In this document: positions 38,676-43,495 of the stretch, piece by piece
How the letters are laid out: the number at the start of each line of letters is the position of its first letter
Position numbering within the stretch: the first letter of the stretch is position 1
Origin: Bacteroidetes bacterium HGW-Bacteroidetes-2
GTDB lineage: Bacteria > Bacteroidota > Bacteroidia > Flavobacteriales > Flavobacteriaceae
Assembly: GCA_002842575.1 (NCBI GenBank)
Contig: PHDJ01000022.1
Coordinates: 1-43,495, forward strand
Direction: 5' to 3'
DNA: 43,495 bases
Notes under the pieces: model-generated
Database searches by the model: none
What the model saw: the letters and a program-made list of their open reading frames with translations, nothing else
What the model was told of the DNA's origin: nothing
Translations under genes and position numbers: made by a program

Positions 38676-39811
38676 ATGTTACAATTATCACTTCAAGATA
38701 TCCAGACAAGAATAGTCCCTACAATCATATGTTTGTACATACACGTTGTTTAGAAATGATAAATCAAGGAGTTAATGTCAAAATTATTATACCTTCAAGT
38801 AAAAATGAAAGCTATGTATATGAAGGTGTTAAAGTTCACAAATCACCCTTTAAAAATATAACATCGAATCTTAAAAGAGGAGATTTAATATATATACATT
38901 TATTAAACATTTATCCATTTAGTAAGTCAAACGGTTGGCCAATCTATAAATTTATTATAAAAAACGAATTACTGTTTATAATGTACATTCACGGGTTTGA
39001 AGCCCAGCGCTATGGTTCTCGGATGTATGAGTTTAATTTCACGATTAAAGAATTATTAAGATGGTTTAAAAAAGACCTTTTTGTTTTTCCTAAAATTAAA
39101 TACTTTGTAAATAAAACAAATGACAAAAGCCTTTTCATTTTTCCTTCTAAATGGATGAAATCTGAAATGGAAAAGAATTTAAAATGCAGAATCAATGATT
39201 ATCATATTATCCCCAATGGAATTAACACTAATTTTTTTACATATCAAGACCAAGGAAAATACAGATTTAAAATGCTAACTATACGTTCACTGTCAAGCAA
39301 GGTTTATGATATTGAAAAAACCATTGAAGTAATGTCAAATCTGCCGGAACAATTTACTCTAGATATTTATGGGCAAGGGGTTTATTTAAAAAAATATCAA
39401 AAACTGATTGATAAAAGGAGGCTTGGCAATCGTGTTAAAATAATTTCAACCTTTGTAGAAAAGGAAGAAATGAGAAATCTATTTAGAAATTATGGTATTT
39501 TTATTTCTACAACTAAAATGGATTCTCAAGGGGTTACAATAATGGAGGCAATGTCGGCCGGACTCCTAGCTGTAAATACCGATAACTCCTCAAAGCGCGA
39601 GTTTTTTTGTGATATGAAAACATCCGTTTTAGCCAAAAGCTCAAAGTCAATAGCTGATAAAATACATCATATCTGTAGTGAACTAAGCCTATATAATAAA
39701 ATAACATTAGAGGGCTCAAACTCCATTAATAAATTAAATATAGAGATTACAGTAAAAAATGAAATAAAGGCTATTAAACAATTTAGAGAAAAGAAAAGCA
39801 ATGAATTTTAA
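38672..39811 (+). CDS. Glycosyltransferase, GT4 type
   Basis: This 379-residue cytoplasmic enzyme should add a sugar to a lipid-linked acceptor. The N-terminal domain starts NVTIITSRYPDKNSPYNHMF. The middle contains IYIHLLNIYPFSKSNGWPIY and FIFPSKWMKSEMEKNL, followed by the Asn-Gly turn IIPNGINTNFFTYQ, a hallmark of GT4. The C-terminal donor domain has LTIRSLSSKVYDIEKTIEVM and the ExxxxxG-type stretch TIMEAMSAGLLAVNTDNSS, with the second Glu in KREFFCD. Domain order and length are normal. It overlaps the flippase by 4 bases and the following polymerase by 11. The sugar donor is unknown. Confidence 0.87.
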   Translation: MNVTIITSRYPDKNSPYNHMFVHTRCLEMINQGVNVKIIIPSSKNESYVYEGVKVHKSPFKNITSNLKRGDLIYIHLLNIYPFSKSNGWPIYKFIIKNELLFIMYIHGFEAQRYGSRMYEFNFTIKELLRWFKKDLFVFPKIKYFVNKTNDKSLFIFPSKWMKSEMEKNLKCRINDYHIIPNGINTNFFTYQDQGKYRFKMLTIRSLSSKVYDIEKTIEVMSNLPEQFTLDIYGQGVYLKKYQKLIDKRRLGNRVKIISTFVEKEEMRNLFRNYGIFISTTKMDSQGVTIMEAMSAGLLAVNTDNSSKREFFCDMKTSVLAKSSKSIADKIHHICSELSLYNKITLEGSNSINKLNIEITVKNEIKAIKQFREKKSNEF

Positions 39812-41006
39812 AGAAGTTTTTATTAAACCCATACCCTATTTAAGGATTTTTTTACTGTTATTTATAGTAATAAATTTTATTGGCATCATTAACTTCCCAT
39901 TTTATACCGATAAACTAGACTATAAGCCTTTAGTTACTTTAGTTTTTGTTGGTTTTCTTGGTTTTCTTTTAGGAACATTACTAATAAGATCTGTCAATTT
40001 CAATATAAGACCAGCAAAAGGAATCTTTAAGCCTAAATTATTTAAATTTATATTTTGGATAACTTTTATTTTATCACATTTATTAATTATTTACACTCAT
40101 GTCTCAAATAGAGGCATAATTTTATTTTTAGGATCAGAGAGACATACGGCATATACTATAGTCACATTATTTTCATATACTTCTATAATTTTAACACTCC
40201 TTTATTTTACTAATTTACAGCTTAATAATAAAAAATTTGGCAAGGAAATTTTAATAGTCCTTTTAATCCAAGGTTTATCAGCTATATCAATGGGGTATAG
40301 AACGCCCTTCCTAATTTTATATTCTTGTGCTTTCATAATTTTTATAGTGGTAAGAAATAATTATCATACCAAATACAAAAATTTATTTAGCCCCAAATAC
40401 ATATTATCATTTTTAATTATGGTAATGGTGATGTCTTACATCTCGACTTTTAGAGTTTCACAGGAGTATGACGTGAAGAGATATTTTAGAAATATAGACA
40501 GTAATTACATTGAAAAAAATTATTTTTTAGAGCCTTATATGTCAACATTGTCTGTTTTTAGATATGACCAAGAAGTTGTTACAATTTTAATAAAAAAAAC
40601 AAAGGGAAACCATTATTATGGTGAATTGGCAGTATCAAATATATTAACTCTGTTACCCGGAGCCCAGCTAGGTGCGAGGAACAAAATTGGAGAAATCATT
40701 GAAGCCAGAAAGTTCCCTGATGGAAAACCATGGAGCATTACACCTACCTTACAAGGAGCCTTATATGTTGATGGAGGTATTACATTTGTCTTTATAGGAT
40801 TTTTTATTCTTGCAGCACTTATGGAGTTTTTAAAAAAACTGATGATTAAAAGAAAAGATCCATTTTCAGTTGTATTATATGCTTTACTCGCAGTTAATTC
40901 AGTTATGTTAATCCATACAGGATACTTTGATGTATTAATATTTATACTAATCACTTTAATTTTTATACTTCAATTTTTTGTGATGAGAATAAGATATGTT
41001 GTTTAA
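39801..41006 (+). CDS. Oligosaccharide repeat-unit polymerase (Wzy-like)
   Basis: This 401-residue polytopic inner-membrane protein has about 10-11 hydrophobic segments and a large periplasmic loop in the second half (residues about 215-320, with YFRNIDSNYIEKNYFLEPYM and LLPGAQLGARNKIGEIIEAR). That is the layout of Wzy O-antigen polymerases. The loop is followed by GALYVDGGITFVFIGFFILA. Wzy proteins are highly divergent, so the assignment uses topology and context. It overlaps the GT gene by 11 bases and the ligase-like gene follows after 9 bases. It would join repeat units on the periplasmic side, with the Wzz-like protein at 32216 setting length. Confidence 0.75.
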   Translation: MNFKEVFIKPIPYLRIFLLLFIVINFIGIINFPFYTDKLDYKPLVTLVFVGFLGFLLGTLLIRSVNFNIRPAKGIFKPKLFKFIFWITFILSHLLIIYTHVSNRGIILFLGSERHTAYTIVTLFSYTSIILTLLYFTNLQLNNKKFGKEILIVLLIQGLSAISMGYRTPFLILYSCAFIIFIVVRNNYHTKYKNLFSPKYILSFLIMVMVMSYISTFRVSQEYDVKRYFRNIDSNYIEKNYFLEPYMSTLSVFRYDQEVVTILIKKTKGNHYYGELAVSNILTLLPGAQLGARNKIGEIIEARKFPDGKPWSITPTLQGALYVDGGITFVFIGFFILAALMEFLKKLMIKRKDPFSVVLYALLAVNSVMLIHTGYFDVLIFILITLIFILQFFVMRIRYVV

Positions 41007-41015
41007 AACGTTTTT

Positions 41016-42263
41016 ATGAAAATCCTAAGAGTATTATTTTTTTTCTTTGGCGTTCTATTGCCTTTGAGCACTCCACTTAGTAATGGCGCTTTAATTGCTG
41101 TTTATATTACAATAGCTGTTCTTTTTTTATTGAAAAAAATAGTCTATCAAGCAGAAAAAGTAAAACTTTTATTTTTATCTGTTTTGTTATTGTTTTTTCT
41201 CTGTCTTTTGAGCCTGCTAATAGCAGAAGATATAGATAAAGTTATAAAAATTTTAGGAAGAAGATCAGCTTATCTTTTGACGCCAATGCTTTTTATTTTA
41301 ATTGCACAAAGTGATTTAGAAAAATTAAAAAACAATTCCTTGAAAGGTTTGCTTTTAGGAAGTGTGATTTCTGCATTTATTCTCATATTCAAAAACCTAA
41401 CCTTTTACTTTGCCACAAGGCCCTTTCTTTCTATTGACAATGAACTTTTTAACTTTTATCATACGGGTTTTCAGTTTACCGCTTTTTTAGACATTCATCC
41501 ATCATATTTGGGAGTGTATTATCTCCTTGTATTATCTTGCTTGTTTTTTCAGAAACCCTTTAAAAATAGAACATTAAATACTTTTAGTTTTATAATTATT
41601 ATTTTGGCAATAATTTTTTTAGCTTCAAGAATTGTTTATATTCTGACAGCATTTTTGTTTTTAATTTTTCTTTTGAATTGGACCAAAAATCTATTTAATA
41701 CAAAGTTAGGAGCTACAGTTAGTATATTAGGGATTATTTTATTAATAACCTTTAGCTTAAACAAGTTGTTTAAAGACACATATCTTTACGAAAGAATTAC
41801 AAAGGAAGCAGTTTGGGAGCTGACACCTAATGTTAGTGAATCATACAACACAAACACAAAAGGAGACTCAAGAGTTTCTAGATGGGGTTCAGCATTGGAA
41901 CTATTTTATGAAAAACCATTTTTCGGCTATGGGGTTGGTTCTGAAAAGGGGTTATTAGAAAAAAAATATTTAAAAAACAATTTGCTATATGCAGCTCAAA
42001 ATAAATATGACACCCACAATCAATATTTAAGTTATTTGATTGAATCGGGAGTATTAGGATTAGTAATATTATTGTTTTTTCTGTCAACTAATATATATTT
42101 CGCATTTAAAGCAAAAGATATTATTTCGGCTCTGTTTATTGTAAGTATAGCATTGATAGGCCTTGTAGAAAACTTTTTTAATAACAATGCAGGGATTACC
42201 TTTATTGCATTTTTTGGATCCGTATTTTTGTTTTCCAATTCATATCTATTAAATAAAAAATGA
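41016..42263 (+). CDS. O-antigen ligase/polymerase family protein (Wzy_C type)
   Basis: This 415-residue membrane protein has about 11 hydrophobic segments. It contains the Wzy_C/WaaL pattern: FLDIHPSYLGVYYLLVL, then a basic-rich region, SRWGSALELFYEKPFFGYGV (the conserved 'P..G.G.G' element), and KYDTHNQYLSYLIESGVLGL (the 'HN.y.......G..G' element with catalytic-type His). Proteins of this class transfer finished glycan to lipid A core or polymerise glycans; the two roles cannot be told apart by sequence. It ends in a 4-base overlap (ATGA) with the next gene. Confidence 0.82.
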   Translation: MKILRVLFFFFGVLLPLSTPLSNGALIAVYITIAVLFLLKKIVYQAEKVKLLFLSVLLLFFLCLLSLLIAEDIDKVIKILGRRSAYLLTPMLFILIAQSDLEKLKNNSLKGLLLGSVISAFILIFKNLTFYFATRPFLSIDNELFNFYHTGFQFTAFLDIHPSYLGVYYLLVLSCLFFQKPFKNRTLNTFSFIIIILAIIFLASRIVYILTAFLFLIFLLNWTKNLFNTKLGATVSILGIILLITFSLNKLFKDTYLYERITKEAVWELTPNVSESYNTNTKGDSRVSRWGSALELFYEKPFFGYGVGSEKGLLEKKYLKNNLLYAAQNKYDTHNQYLSYLIESGVLGLVILLFFLSTNIYFAFKAKDIISALFIVSIALIGLVENFFNNNAGITFIAFFGSVFLFSNSYLLNKK

Positions 42264-43417
42264 CGTATTTAAATCAAATACAAAAATCCATTAACAAATA
42301 CATCGCCCCGGTATTACTGATTGTTTTTTTTCTCTCTGAAGCTTACGGAAAAATTGCAAATAGGTATTTCTATGATAAATCAGATATAGCGAAATATATA
42401 AAATTTATAGTATTGCTACTCCTTATTTCTGCCAGTGTGAAGTATTTAAGACAATTGAAATTAATAGGGTTACTGTTTCTGTTATTTTTATTGGGTCAAC
42501 TCACCATTACCAATGGATTCCAAAATGAAATTATTGTCGTTTTTGTAAAATTTTTATTTCCCCTTTTTATATTTTTATATTTTAATAATAATTTAGAGTC
42601 ATCAAACAACAAGAAATTGTTGTTTAAAACCTTTGAATGGTTAATGGTGATAAATTCTATTTTAATGCTTATTGGAATCCTTCTCTCAATTAAACTTTTT
42701 AAAACTTATCAAGGCAGCAGATTTGGATACAATGGAGCCTTTTTTGCGGCATCAACAGGAAGCTATGCATACATCATTACTCTAATGTATTTTCTTTTAA
42801 GTTACAAAGAAAAGGTCATCAAAAATTGGAAGTTCATTCTCATTTTTATTTCCTGCATTTTTATAGGAACAAAAGCGGTTTATCTAGCTATGGCATTTAC
42901 CATAGTTTATATTATTATTATTTCTAAAATTCCATTTAAAAAAACGTTACTAGTAGTTGCATCATTGAGTGTGTTGTTACTAGCGTATTATTTTTTTTTC
43001 CATTTTGGTATTTTTAATACCATTAGGCAAAAAGAAAGTCTTTTTACTGCATTGATGTCTTACCGAGATGAACAGTTTTGGGAAATAACATTGCCATATA
43101 TTAAAGAAAATTGGACCTGGATCAATTACTTAATTGGTGGGGTCACTGATTTTGATCTTCGCTCTCAAATGGATTTAATTGATGTGTTTTTCTTCTGGGG
43201 TATTTTAGGCGGGGCTCTCTATTTGCATTTGTTTTTTAGGCTTTTTTTACCTTTCAAAATGAATAGAACCGGGTGGGTGTTTATTTCCTTTTTAGCTTTT
43301 ATTGTTTTTTTGGCAGGCAACTTTTTTGTGTATTCATTTGTTGCTTTGTTTTTAGTTGTTTTGAAACTAATCCTTCAAGATAAAAACAATATAAAATTAA
43401 CCCGTTGGGTGAAATAG
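42260..43417 (+). CDS. Polymerase-like polytopic membrane protein of the polysaccharide operon
   Basis: This 385-residue protein has about 10 hydrophobic segments. Weak similarity to O-antigen polymerase/ligase proteins can be seen in FGYNGAFFAASTGSYAYIIT, the loop with YRDEQFWEITLPYIKENWTW, and SQMDLIDVFFFWGILGGALY. This last segment aligns in position with the 'HN.y.......G.lG' element of the preceding gene, but has Asp in place of His-Asn. It could be a second polymerase, a diverged duplicate or an accessory membrane protein. It overlaps the preceding gene by 4 bases and is the last complete gene in the window. Confidence 0.68.
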   Translation: MTYLNQIQKSINKYIAPVLLIVFFLSEAYGKIANRYFYDKSDIAKYIKFIVLLLLISASVKYLRQLKLIGLLFLLFLLGQLTITNGFQNEIIVVFVKFLFPLFIFLYFNNNLESSNNKKLLFKTFEWLMVINSILMLIGILLSIKLFKTYQGSRFGYNGAFFAASTGSYAYIITLMYFLLSYKEKVIKNWKFILIFISCIFIGTKAVYLAMAFTIVYIIIISKIPFKKTLLVVASLSVLLLAYYFFFHFGIFNTIRQKESLFTALMSYRDEQFWEITLPYIKENWTWINYLIGGVTDFDLRSQMDLIDVFFFWGILGGALYLHLFFRLFLPFKMNRTGWVFISFLAFIVFLAGNFFVYSFVALFLVVLKLILQDKNNIKLTRWVK

Positions 43418-43430
43418 GATAAAACAAAAA

Positions 43431-43491
43431 AAGATATTGGATAAGATACTGAATTACAGTATCTTTAAGTCGCAAAACAACCCAATATCTT
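43431..43491. repeat. Two nested perfect inverted repeats at the right edge
   Basis: The outer stem AAGATATTGG (43431-43440) pairs with CCAATATCTT (43482-43491). The inner stem AAGATACTG (43443-43451) pairs with CAGTATCTT (43457-43465) around the loop AATTA. The two stems are related in sequence. No long T run follows, so it is not a simple terminator. The window ends four bases later. Confidence 0.8.
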
Positions 43492-43495
43492 ATGT

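Overview
The window looks like chromosome of a low-GC Bacteroidota, most likely a Flavobacteriaceae member. This rests on gene content (DUF4175, DUF4837, DUF6909, GlnRS beside GluRS, GH3-type enzyme, DUF2007), on signal peptides ending in 'YSQ' or 'FSQ', on lipoboxes of the SCE/TAC type, and on repeated -7 promoter boxes of the Bacteroidota form TANNTTTG placed just upstream of genes. I assign no species.

Layout. (1) 1-3249 is accessory and eroded. It holds the C-terminal part of an RHS/YD-repeat protein that runs off the left edge and has lost its 5' part, a RelE/ParE-type toxin-antitoxin pair, two small hypothetical genes, an 11-bp tandem repeat array and a lipoprotein gene broken by two opposite frameshifts. 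(2) 3246-5503 holds leftward housekeeping genes (CDF metal exporter, rpiB, DUF2007), interrupted by a 635-bp very AT-rich non-coding stretch with four exact copies of TTATAAACA. (3) 5644-32112 is a mostly rightward housekeeping block: rnr, LysE-type exporter, tRNA-Cys, folB, glnS, a YtxH/holin-like/small protein envelope module, an SPFH protein, gltX, DUF4175, ybeY, mnmG, a methyltransferase, holB, pgk, an MltD-like transglycosylase, DUF4837, tatA, an M23 peptidase, a GH3-family enzyme and DUF6909. mnmG is flanked by two parS-type palindromes. (4) 32216-43417 is a surface-polysaccharide locus: Wzz-like protein, wecB, a GxxExxY gene, wecC, a methyltransferase on the opposite strand, a lipoprotein, a Wzx-like flippase, a GT4 glycosyltransferase and three successive polymerase/ligase-like membrane proteins.

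How the parts work together. The parS pair, the AT-rich repeat-bearing gap and the switch of gene orientation at about 5.5 kb together suggest an origin-proximal region. This is inference, not proof. WecB and WecC would convert UDP-GlcNAc to UDP-ManNAc and then to UDP-ManNAcA, which supplies the flippase, glycosyltransferase and polymerase genes downstream.

Most notable. The GxxExxY gene sits between wecB and wecC inside perfect 14- and 15-bp inverted repeats. These repeats run into the 3' end of wecB (supplying its last codons and stop) and up to the start of wecC (supplying a GTG start). It looks like a small inserted cassette carrying a putative PD-(D/E)XK nuclease-fold protein.
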